Assembly (NCBI GenBank): GCA_030040175.1
Contig: JASHUF010000561.1
Location: forward strand, 1 to 21,909
Origin: Acidobacteriaceae bacterium
Lineage (GTDB): Bacteria > Acidobacteriota > Terriglobia > Terriglobales > Acidobacteriaceae
DNA: 21,909 bases
Direction: 5' to 3'
The translations under genes and the position numbers were made by a program. Below the pieces are notes generated by a model. That model was not told where the DNA came from, did no database searches, and saw nothing but the letters and a program-made list of their open reading frames with translations. Shown piece by piece: positions 6,678 through 13,349 of the stretch. The stretch's first letter is position 1. Each line of letters starts with the position of its first letter.

Positions 6678-6728
6678 TTATCCACGAATATTTTTTCTGC
6701 GGCGGTAGATCGGACGCATTTATCCACG
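6678..6728 (+). promoter_or_regulatory. Two DnaA-box-like sites, 42 bp apart
   Basis: TTATCCACG occurs identically at 6678-6686 and 6720-6728 on the same strand, both followed by (A/C)AT. It is one base off the DnaA box TTATCCACA. The 42-bp spacing is four helical turns. The second copy sits where the -35 of a possible promoter (CATAAT at 6740-6745) for the MerR/TPR gene would be. The binding factor could be DnaA or the downstream HTH protein itself. Confidence 0.45.
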
Positions 6729-6802
6729 CATACTCTTGGCATAATCGCTTGAAAGAGCGGTTCCTCGGGAATTGCGGGAGCCAACACGGGAGCCCTTCGA
6801 GA

Positions 6803-7732
6803 GTGACCAGCTTCAGCCGCCGGGACGTATTGCGCATTCTTCAGATCAGTTCGCACCAGTTGCAGGGGTGGGAACGCGCCGGATTGATTCCCCAGCAGCC
6901 GACCTATTCGTTTCAGGATCTGGGACAGCTGCGCACCCTGCGCGTGCTGCGGGAGGAAGACGTACCTGCGGCGTCGATCCGCCATTCGATCCTGGCCATG
7001 AAAGCCGTCTCCGGCATGGTCAATCCGCTGCTCGAGGCCTGCGTGGTGCGCACGGGCTCGCGCCTGGCCTTCCGTCATCGCGGGGCCATGGTCGATCCCA
7101 TCCGCCGCCAGCTTTTGTTCGACTTCGAGCGCGCCGCGGAAGCGTGCGGCTCCGGGCCCGTCTCCGGTCCCGAGCCGCTGCGCACACGGACGCAGGGCGC
7201 GCACGACCGCTTTCTGTCCGCGGTGCAGGCCGAGGAATGCGGAGACAAGCAGCGCGCCATCGCGCTCTACGAGCAGGTGGGCGAGGGCGACCCCGCTTAT
7301 GCGGCCGCGTGCATCAATCTGGGCACGCTGCACTTCCATCTGCGCCAGTATGGGCGCGCCGAGGAGCTTTACCGCCGCGCCACCGAGGTCGATCCGCATT
7401 ACGTGCTCGCCTATTTCGATCTCGGCAATGTGCTTGACGAGCTGGAGCGGCTGGACGAAGCCATTGCCGCGTACAGGAAGGCCATCACCTTGGCGCCGCG
7501 CTACGCCGATGCGCACTATAACCTTGCCCTGGCCTACGAGCGCAAGGGCCAGCCGCGGCCGGCGCTACGCCACTGGCAGGCCTATATCAAGATCGACAAC
7601 CGCGGACCCTGGGCCGACCACGCCCGCGGCCAGATTGCCAAGCTGCTCCGTTGCGAGTCGCTGGCGATCACCTGGCGCGCGGACCGGTTTGTGCCCCCGG
7701 GGAAGTCGATGGCGGAACTGGTGGTTGTGTAG
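6803..7732 (+). CDS. MerR-type HTH / tetratricopeptide repeat protein
   Basis: About 309 residues from the GTG at 6803. An N-terminal winged helix of MerR type (about 4-65) contains SRRDVLRILQISSHQLQGWERAGLIP, then a short YSFQDLGQLRTLRVLREEDV wing. An unassigned linker follows to 130, then about four TPR units (133-166, 167-200, 201-234, 235-268), with clear ANLGxxxxxxxxYxxAxxxYxxAxxxxP spacing, and a short C-terminal tail. It is likely a DNA-binding regulator with a protein-interaction module; target and partner are unknown. GGGAG lies 10 nt before the GTG; the frame extends upstream to 6596, but that part runs into the tRNA flank and the repeat region. The two TTATCCACG sites upstream could be its operators. 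Confidence 0.75.
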   Translation: MTSFSRRDVLRILQISSHQLQGWERAGLIPQQPTYSFQDLGQLRTLRVLREEDVPAASIRHSILAMKAVSGMVNPLLEACVVRTGSRLAFRHRGAMVDPIRRQLLFDFERAAEACGSGPVSGPEPLRTRTQGAHDRFLSAVQAEECGDKQRAIALYEQVGEGDPAYAAACINLGTLHFHLRQYGRAEELYRRATEVDPHYVLAYFDLGNVLDELERLDEAIAAYRKAITLAPRYADAHYNLALAYERKGQPRPALRHWQAYIKIDNRGPWADHARGQIAKLLRCESLAITWRADRFVPPGKSMAELVVV

Positions 7733-7776
7733 CCATTTAACGGAGTATCTTCACTCTCTTTCCTCTAATCGACATC

Positions 7777-8181
7777 ATGAAGTTTATTCCGAAGCGGCTC
7801 TTTCAAGGAATGGAAGAAGCAAGTCGTTCGGAGATTTTTCGATGGTGGGAATCGCGACGATGGAACTACAACCTATATGTCGGCTCGGTCGGAATCGTCG
7901 CTTGGCTTCTCGTGCTTATAGCAGGGTCCGCAGCCGTTAAGCCTGGGGTAGACTTCGAAGAGCCGTTTGCAATAATTCTCGGCCCATTTCTGTACGGGTT
8001 ATTGGCTAATTCTTGTTACTCGCTGGGTTGGGTCGTTGACTTGCTGTTCTTTCGAAGAAAGCCGCGCGTTTACCTCTTCAAAGTTGGCCTCGTTTTTTCA
8101 TTGATCCTCACTGCCCTTCCGGGGCTATGGGCTTTGACAGCGTGGTTGATCACCGTTTCTACTGGCAAGAAGATGGATTAA
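7777..8181 (+). CDS. Three-helix membrane protein of unknown function, AT-richer than neighbours
   Basis: A 134-residue protein with a charged N-terminus (to about 30, containing EIFRWWESRRWNYNLYVG) and three predicted membrane segments at about 32-54, 62-91 and 98-127, ending in a lysine-rich tail. I recognise no family. Third codon positions use A/T much more freely than surrounding genes, suggesting relaxed selection or recent acquisition. The ATG at 7777 has no clear ribosome site; an alternative ATG lies at residue 12. It stands alone, 44 nt after the MerR/TPR gene and convergent with rel, from which a repeat-rich spacer separates it. Confidence 0.6.
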   Translation: MKFIPKRLFQGMEEASRSEIFRWWESRRWNYNLYVGSVGIVAWLLVLIAGSAAVKPGVDFEEPFAIILGPFLYGLLANSCYSLGWVVDLLFFRRKPRVYLFKVGLVFSLILTALPGLWALTAWLITVSTGKKMD

Positions 8182-8233
8182 CGAAACTTCGGGGATCCAG
8201 AATTCGCCCACGCCGACGACGAAATGCAACCGC

Positions 8234-8280
8234 AGATCCTTCGACTCCGTCCCGCCAATGCGGGACTTCGCTCAGGATGA
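8234..8280. repeat. Palindromic intergenic repeat (GATCCTTCGAC...CAGGATGA type)
   Basis: GTCCCGC (8249-8255) and GCGGGAC (8260-8266) form a 7-bp stem with loop CAAT, flanked by ATCCT (8236-8240) and AGGAT (8274-8278). The outer frame, ATCCTTCGACTCC to TTCGCTCAGGATGA, is a pattern I recall as a dispersed intergenic repeat in several phyla, including Acidobacteriota; copy number here cannot be checked. Confidence 0.55.
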
Positions 8281-8305
8281 AACGGGCTTCTTGAAGTCTG
8301 TGCGT

Positions 8306-8340
8306 CCCCATCCTTTCGCAGAAAACACTAAAGGATGGGG
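8306..8340. repeat. Perfect 11-bp inverted repeat between converging genes
   Basis: CCCCATCCTTT (8306-8316) and AAAGGATGGGG (8330-8340) pair perfectly across a 13-nt loop. It lies about 95 bp past the rel stop and 125 bp past the stop of the facing membrane protein gene, so it could act as a bidirectional transcript boundary or be a dispersed palindromic repeat. Confidence 0.6.
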
Positions 8341-8401
8341 CAACGAGAATCTTGCCCAGGCACAAACCCGTCTGAGGCGGGCGTTCCGTAGTGGACCGCT
8401 C

Positions 8402-8422
8402 GAACCTGATCCCTGTTCCTTG
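8402..8422 (-). repeat. Heptad repeat just after the rel stop
   Basis: On the minus strand, three 7-mers run in tandem: CAAGGAA, CAGGGAT, CAGGTTC, starting 10 nt after the rel stop codon. They match the CAGGGAA heptads that follow the rlmI-like gene at 12473. Confidence 0.45.
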
Positions 8423-8432
8423 ACCCCCGCCT

Positions 8433-10793
8433 TTACATCTTCTGCGAGCGCTGCACCGCGCGCACGCCATTCACGCGGCGCAGGCCCAGCACCATGCGGT
8501 TGACATGGCGCAGGTCCTCGGCTTCGACAAGAAAACCGATGATGGCCTCGCCGGTCTCGTCGCGGCTGATCTCCACGTTGCGGATGTTGGAGTTCTCGTC
8601 GGAGATGACGGCGGTCAATTCCTTGAGCATGCCCGGGCGGTCGTCGCAATAGACGGTCATCTTCACCGGGTAGCGCTGCGCGGCTGCGTCCGAGCCTGCG
8701 CGCGACCACTCCACGTTGATGCGGCGGTCGCTCTCGTAGAGCAGGTTCTGCACGTTGGGGCAGCTGCGCGCGTGCACGGCCACGCCCTTGCCGCGGGTGA
8801 CGTAGCCCACAATCTCCTCGCCGCGGATGGGGTTGCAACATCGGGCGCGGTAGACGAGCAGATCGTTCTGGCCCTCCACTTCGAGTGAGTCAGACCCGGT
8901 GAGGTGCACCTTGCGCACCTGGTCGGACATACCCGCAGTCCCCGAGCCGCCTTCGCCCTCGCCGGGTCTGGGCTCGATCTCAGCCTCCGGACTCTGCGCA
9001 AGGCCCGGCGCCAGCTTGTTGAGGACCTGGTGCGCCGAGTGCTTGCCCAGCCCCAGCGTGGCCAGCAGGTCAGCGGCCGTGGCCACGCCGTACTCGCCGG
9101 CGATGCGGCCCAGATCCTGGTCGCCGATCTGCGCCAGGGGCACTTTGAACTTGCGCGCTTCCTTCTCCAGCAGCTTGCGCCCGATCTCCACCGCGCGCAG
9201 GCGCTGGTCTTCATTGAGCCAGTGCTTGATCTTGTTGCGCGCGCGCGGGCTCTTCACAAAGGTGAGCCAGTCGCGGCTGGGCTTGTGATCCTTTTGAGTA
9301 ACGATCTCCACGATATCGCCGGTGCGCAGCTTGGTGCGCAGCGGCATCATGCGCCCGTTGATCTTGGCCCCCACGCAGGTGTGGCCCACCTCGGTGTGAA
9401 TCGTGTAGGCAAAATCCACGGGCGTGCCGCCCGCCGGAATCACCACCACTTTTCCCTTGGGCGTGAAGGTGTACACCTCGTCGGGATAGAGGTCCATCTT
9501 CAAGCTCGAAAGGAATTCGTTGGGGTCGGTCATCTCCTTCTGCCACTCGACCAGTTGCCTGATCCAGTTCAACCGCTCCTCGTCGCGCGCGGTTACGGCG
9601 CCGTCGCCGGCCTTGTACTTCCAGTGCGCGGCGATGCCTTCCTCGGCGAGGCGGTGCATCTCCTCGGTGCGGATCTGCACTTCGAACTGATGGCCGCCTG
9701 CGCCCATCACCGTGGTGTGCAGCGATTGGTAGCGGTTGGCGCGGGGAATGGCGATGAAGTCCTTGATGCGGCCCGGCACCGGCCGCCACAGCGTGTGGAT
9801 GAGCCCGAAGACGGCATAGCAGGAAGCCACGTCCTCCGTGATGACGCGCACGGCCAGCAGATCGTAGACCTGGTCGAAGGTGATCTTGGTGCGCTCGATC
9901 TTTTGAAAAATGGAGTAGAGGCGCTTGATGCGCCACTCCACGCGCGCCTGGATGCTGTTTTCGCGCAGCTGCTCCGTCAGCGTGTCTTCCACGCTGCGCA
10001 GGAACTGCTCGCCTTCGACGCGCCGCGCCTCTACCGCCGCGGCCACGCGCTCGTAGCTCACCGGATCGGTGTAGCGGAAGGCCAGGTCTTCAAGCTCGCC
10101 GCGCACCTTGCCCATGCCCAGGCGGTGCGCCAGCGGCGCGTAGATATCCAGCGTCTCGCGGGCAATGGCCTCCTGGCGATCGGGCTTGAGGTGCTCGAGG
10201 GTGCGCATGTTGTGCAGCCGGTCAGCCAGCTTGATGAGCACCACGCGGACATCGCTCACCATGGCCAGCAGCATCTTGCGCACATTCTCGGCCTGGCGGT
10301 CTTCGCGGTTGGCAAACTGAATCTTGTCGATCTTGGTCACGCCCTCGACGATGTGCGCCACCTGGTCGCCGAAGTTGGCCGCGATCTCCTGGTTGGTGGC
10401 TGGGGTGTCTTCGACAGCGTCGTGCAGCAGGCCGGCGGCGATGGCGGTCGCGTCCAGCTTCATCTCCGCCAGCACCTCCGCCACTTCGAGCGGATGCACG
10501 ATGTACGGGTCGCCGGAGGCGCGGCGCTGCCCCTCGTGGTGTTGCACACAGAAATCCCACGCCTTGCGGATCAGGGAGAGGTCGTCGCTGGGGCGATTGG
10601 CATGGGCGCGCTTGAGCAGCGCGTCAATTCTCTCGCTCACAGGCTTCTCGCTCACTGTCCGCGGGTTGGCCGCGTGTGCGTCCAGATGCGCAGCCGGCGG
10701 AGAAGCGGCCGCCTGCGCGGTTTCAGGGGTTTCGCCCGCCGCTCGCGGGAGCGAATCCTGCGCCCTCTCGACGCCCTGCCGCGCGGTCGCCAT
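8433..10793 (-). CDS. rel: Bifunctional (p)ppGpp synthetase/hydrolase (Rel/SpoT type)
   Basis: This 786-residue enzyme makes and degrades the alarmone (p)ppGpp. Domains in order: an Ala-rich extension (1-50); an HD hydrolase (about 70-220, with IVHP H100, LLHDAVEDT with H124/D125 and E128/D129, and LADRLHNMRT at 189-198); a synthetase (about 290-395), including the RIKD motif at 342-345, RYQSLHTTV and EVQIRTEEMH; TGS (437-500); the helical region; a zinc-finger-like part with C652-C653; and ACT (708-786). The RxKD motif (not ExDD) and the intact HDxxED both point to a bifunctional enzyme. The linker at 602-622 is unusually Gly/Glu/Pro-rich. TATAAT ends 5 nt before the ATG at 10793, so the mRNA is probably leaderless. 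Divergent from the rlmI-like gene. Confidence 0.95.
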   Translation of the reverse strand: MATARQGVERAQDSLPRAAGETPETAQAAASPPAAHLDAHAANPRTVSEKPVSERIDALLKRAHANRPSDDLSLIRKAWDFCVQHHEGQRRASGDPYIVHPLEVAEVLAEMKLDATAIAAGLLHDAVEDTPATNQEIAANFGDQVAHIVEGVTKIDKIQFANREDRQAENVRKMLLAMVSDVRVVLIKLADRLHNMRTLEHLKPDRQEAIARETLDIYAPLAHRLGMGKVRGELEDLAFRYTDPVSYERVAAAVEARRVEGEQFLRSVEDTLTEQLRENSIQARVEWRIKRLYSIFQKIERTKITFDQVYDLLAVRVITEDVASCYAVFGLIHTLWRPVPGRIKDFIAIPRANRYQSLHTTVMGAGGHQFEVQIRTEEMHRLAEEGIAAHWKYKAGDGAVTARDEERLNWIRQLVEWQKEMTDPNEFLSSLKMDLYPDEVYTFTPKGKVVVIPAGGTPVDFAYTIHTEVGHTCVGAKINGRMMPLRTKLRTGDIVEIVTQKDHKPSRDWLTFVKSPRARNKIKHWLNEDQRLRAVEIGRKLLEKEARKFKVPLAQIGDQDLGRIAGEYGVATAADLLATLGLGKHSAHQVLNKLAPGLAQSPEAEIEPRPGEGEGGSGTAGMSDQVRKVHLTGSDSLEVEGQNDLLVYRARCCNPIRGEEIVGYVTRGKGVAVHARSCPNVQNLLYESDRRINVEWSRAGSDAAAQRYPVKMTVYCDDRPGMLKELTAVISDENSNIRNVEISRDETGEAIIGFLVEAEDLRHVNRMVLGLRRVNGVRAVQRSQKM

Positions 10794-10798
10794 GCTTC

Positions 10799-10804
10799 AT
10801 TATA
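10799..10804 (-). promoter_or_regulatory. -10 element of rel, leaderless geometry
   Basis: A perfect TATAAT on the minus strand (10804-10799) is separated from the ATG by only GAAGC. Transcription would start at or within a base or two of the start codon. No good -35 is seen. Confidence 0.6.
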
Positions 10805-10904
10805 GGCCGCTTGTGCTTGTGCGGCGTTACCGTGGTCATTGCGGCGCGGCTCGACGGCACGTTGACACGGCACTCGTGCGATGCCAGTCAGGGGGTGCGA
10901 TGTT

Positions 10905-10913
10905 TGCTACCAT
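10905..10913 (+). promoter_or_regulatory. Possible extended -10 promoter of rlmI-like gene
   Basis: TGCTACCAT fits an extended -10 (TGnTAnnnT), predicting a start near 10920 and a leader of about 115 nt. A TTGACA at 10862 is too far upstream to be its -35. Confidence 0.3.
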
Positions 10914-11033
10914 GGATCCAGGTTCGCGTCTGGCAAAGACAATCAGAATCAATCATTTGACCGCTCATCTGAGAACCATTCAGATGCAGTGGCGTCCGCG
11001 GCAAGCCGGTGGGCGCACTCCCGCAGGGGGCCT

Positions 11034-12470
11034 ATGGCGCAAACCGGCGAGCCGAAACAGGAAAAGCCAGGTAGCGAGAAAGCAAGCCGCGAAAGGCCGC
11101 GTGTGAAAAAGACGCAGCGCGACAGCTCGCGGCCGGAAAAGCCGCGATCTGAAAAGCCGAATCCGGGCGGCCGCGCGAGCACGCGAGAAAAGGCGGCGGT
11201 CGATTTCGCGGCGGGCGCGGGCGTCGATGCAGTCGCGGCGGGCGCGCGCATCAGCCGCCGCGCCGCGGACCGCCTGCGCGCCGGGCACGTCTGGGTATAC
11301 GCGTCGGATCTCGAGCCGGGCACTGTGCCTGAAGGCGAGCCGGTTCCCGCGCTCGTGTCCGTGGCCGATCCGCGCGGTCTCTTGCTGGGCACGGCGCTCT
11401 ACAGTCCCAAGTCGCAAATCGCGCTGCGCATGGTCTCGCGCGAGGCCATCGACGAAGCTGCGTGGCTCAGGCTGCTCGCCGCGCGGCTCGAGCGCGCCCT
11501 CGCGCGGCGCAAGCCGCTTCTCGATACGCAAAATGACGCCTGCCGGCTCTGCTTCAGCGAGGCCGATGAGCTGCCGGGGCTGATCGCCGACAAGTACGGC
11601 GACCTGATCATTCTGCAACTGCTGGCCAAAGGATTGGAGAACGGAGGGGTGCGCGCGACCTGCGTGCGCGTGCTGCGCGATGGGTTCGAGCCCGCGGCGA
11701 TTTTCGAGCGGCCCGATCCGCGGATTCGTGAGCTGGAAGGGTTGGAGGCGCCTGCCTTGGCGCCGCTGTGGGCCGCGGACAAAGACGCGCCGAAAACCAG
11801 CACACAATTCCATTTGAATGGCCTCGCGTTTCATTACGACGTGAATGCCGGCCAGAAGACGGGAGCCTTTCTCGACCAGCATGCGAACTACGCGGCCGCC
11901 GAGCAATGGGCGCGGCAGGTTACGCCGGGCGGCCGCGCGCTCGATGTCTGCTGTTACCAGGGCGGTTTTGCGCTGCACCTGGCGCGGGTTTCGAAGAGCG
12001 TCACCGGCATCGATGCTTCGCGCGCTTCGCTCGAAGTGGCGGAGCGGAATCTGGCGGCGAATCGCGAGCAGTCGCATTTAAGCGCCCGCGCGCAGGTGGA
12101 ATGGATTGAGGCGGACGCGTTTGAGATTCTGCGCGACTGGGCGCAGGCGGGCGCAGTCTTCGACACCATCGTGCTCGACCCTCCTGCTTTCGCGAAGTCG
12201 AAGCGGGCGGTGGAGGGCGCGCTGCGCGGCTACAAGGAGCTGAACCTGCGCGCGCTCAAAATGCTGCGCGCGGGAGGGTTGCTCGTCACCTGCTCCTGCT
12301 CGCATCACGTGGGTTGGGCCGATCTCGAAGCGGCTGTGACCGCAGCTGCAGCCGACGCCGGCCGCCGCGTGCGCCTGCTCGAGCGGCGCGGCGCCGCGCC
12401 CGATCATCCCGTGATTCTGAGCCTGCCCGAGACGGAGTATCTGAAGTGCCTGGTGCTCGAAGCGGAGTAG
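11034..12470 (+). CDS. rlmI: RlmI-like 23S rRNA (cytosine-C5) methyltransferase
   Basis: The 478-residue, SAM-dependent class I methyltransferase belongs to the RlmI/RlmK-type COG1092 family, which in E. coli methylates 23S rRNA C1962. After a charged extension (1-70, repeating EKP and RxK motifs) comes a PUA-like domain (72-140), the linker CRLCFSEADELPGLIADKYGD at 170-190, and the Rossmann core: NAGQKTGAFLDQH at 271-283, LDVCCYQGGFALHLA at 303-317, GIDAS, the LDPPAF motif at 381-386, and CSCSHH at 420-425 containing the expected catalytic Cys. The start at 11034 has AGGGGG 4 nt upstream; the frame extends to 10881 without coding character. E. coli RlmI is about 396 aa, so the extension is extra. 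Convergent with the ribbon-helix-helix gene. Confidence 0.88.
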   Translation: MAQTGEPKQEKPGSEKASRERPRVKKTQRDSSRPEKPRSEKPNPGGRASTREKAAVDFAAGAGVDAVAAGARISRRAADRLRAGHVWVYASDLEPGTVPEGEPVPALVSVADPRGLLLGTALYSPKSQIALRMVSREAIDEAAWLRLLAARLERALARRKPLLDTQNDACRLCFSEADELPGLIADKYGDLIILQLLAKGLENGGVRATCVRVLRDGFEPAAIFERPDPRIRELEGLEAPALAPLWAADKDAPKTSTQFHLNGLAFHYDVNAGQKTGAFLDQHANYAAAEQWARQVTPGGRALDVCCYQGGFALHLARVSKSVTGIDASRASLEVAERNLAANREQSHLSARAQVEWIEADAFEILRDWAQAGAVFDTIVLDPPAFAKSKRAVEGALRGYKELNLRALKMLRAGGLLVTCSCSHHVGWADLEAAVTAAAADAGRRVRLLERRGAAPDHPVILSLPETEYLKCLVLEAE

Positions 12471-12472
12471 TG

Positions 12473-12513
12473 CAGGAAACAGGGAATAGGGCAGGGAAGC
12501 AGGGTTCAGGGAC
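12473..12513 (+). repeat. Degenerate CAGGGAA heptad array after rlmI-like stop
   Basis: Starting 3 nt after the stop, the units are CAGGAAA, CAGGGAA, TAGGG, CAGGGAAG, CAGGGTT and CAGGGAC. This is a near-perfect 7-nt period with small indels. A related three-unit array follows the rel stop on the other strand. Confidence 0.65.
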
Positions 12514-12549
12514 CCGAGTGCACTACTGGAGCAAAGAGAAGGTCACCGC

Positions 12550-13212
12550 TCAGGCCTGAGCGGAAACGCCTTTTGCAGAGGGGCGTACTTGCCACCAGCG
12601 GCGCGTGGCTTCTTCGCCGAGTGCGGCGGGCGTAACCGGCGCCGGCGGCTTTTTTTCGCATGCCTCGGCGCGCAGCTCGCTCTCGAACTTGCTGCTCGCT
12701 TCGCCGCGCGGTTGCTCACGCAGTTCCCGCAGCGCCTGCTTGACCTGCGCGCGCAAAGCCTCCGCCTCAAAGGTGCAGGAGCGGATGTAAGCGGAAACGG
12801 TCAGTCCTGCCTCGGCGGCGCGCTGCTTCAACTGCGCGCATTCGCTGCGGCTCAGGCGGAGGGTCACGCTCGCCGAACGGGGTTCCTCGCCGGCCGTTGT
12901 TGCGATTGCGGTTTGCCCGCCGCCTGCTTGTTCCCTCCCCGCGCCGGGCGCGGCGGACTCGTGAGCAGAATTGCCGCCGGAGGCCTGCGTGCGAGCGCCG
13001 GCGCGCAGCACGCCCTCGTAACTCAGGAGCTCGTCCAAGCCTGTCTCCTCGGCCTGGTTCCACGCAGCCGCTTCTTTGTCCGGCTCCGGGCCGGGCGCGG
13101 CAAGGCGCGAAAGCGCGGTGGCAAAGTTGGCCGCGCCGCTGAAAGGCGCGCGCTCCCACCACGGGATCGGCGACTCATCGTCCCTGAGTTCTGCTTCGGC
13201 GGCTGCCTGCAT
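12550..13212 (-). CDS. Ribbon-helix-helix protein, MobC-like core
   Basis: A 220-residue protein with a ribbon-helix-helix motif at about 112-147 (ASVTLRLSRSECAQLK, then AGLTVSAYIRS). This pattern is shared with plasmid mobilisation proteins of the MobC type and with Arc/MetJ-like repressors. A Glu/Arg-rich helix, probably coiled coil, follows at 148-170, while the N-terminal 110 residues are acidic, Ala/Gly-rich and probably disordered. No relaxase or plasmid gene is near, so a chromosomal DNA-binding role is more likely than mobilisation; the target is unknown. The ATG at 13212 has TAATCT 7 nt upstream and no ribosome site. It lies 137 nt downstream of the GAF-EAL gene on the same strand. 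Confidence 0.68.
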   Translation of the reverse strand: MQAAAEAELRDDESPIPWWERAPFSGAANFATALSRLAAPGPEPDKEAAAWNQAEETGLDELLSYEGVLRAGARTQASGGNSAHESAAPGAGREQAGGGQTAIATTAGEEPRSASVTLRLSRSECAQLKQRAAEAGLTVSAYIRSCTFEAEALRAQVKQALRELREQPRGEASSKFESELRAEACEKKPPAPVTPAALGEEATRRWWQVRPSAKGVSAQA

Positions 13213-13219
13213 GAGCCTA

Positions 13220-13225
13220 AGATTA
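13220..13225 (-). promoter_or_regulatory. -10 element of ribbon-helix-helix gene, leaderless geometry
   Basis: TAATCT on the minus strand (13225-13220) ends 7 nt before the ATG at 13212; the overlapping GATAAT ends 9 nt before it. No Shine-Dalgarno sequence lies between. Confidence 0.45.
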
Positions 13226-13349
13226 TCGGGAGGGGCGCGCGTGCGCTTGAGCCAAGCCGAATCGAGTTCGCCGCGCGCAATCTGAAATGGGAAGCACGCA
13301 CCAGCGTGTTCCGGAATGAAACTCGCACCGGCCAGGGGCGTGCCCGGCT

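Noticed and set aside
8904..10805. Plus-strand open frame of 633 codons
   Set aside because: It is exactly antisense to rel, whose domains and catalytic motifs are all on the minus strand. High GC leaves long antisense frames open.
10862..10867. TTGACA as a -35 of the rlmI-like gene
   Set aside because: No -10 hexamer occurs at 15-19 bp spacing; the nearest TAnnnT is about 40 bp downstream.
12550..13212. Plasmid mobilisation locus based on the MobC-like protein
   Set aside because: There is no relaxase, oriT-like hairpin or replication gene nearby, and the neighbours are core chromosomal genes.
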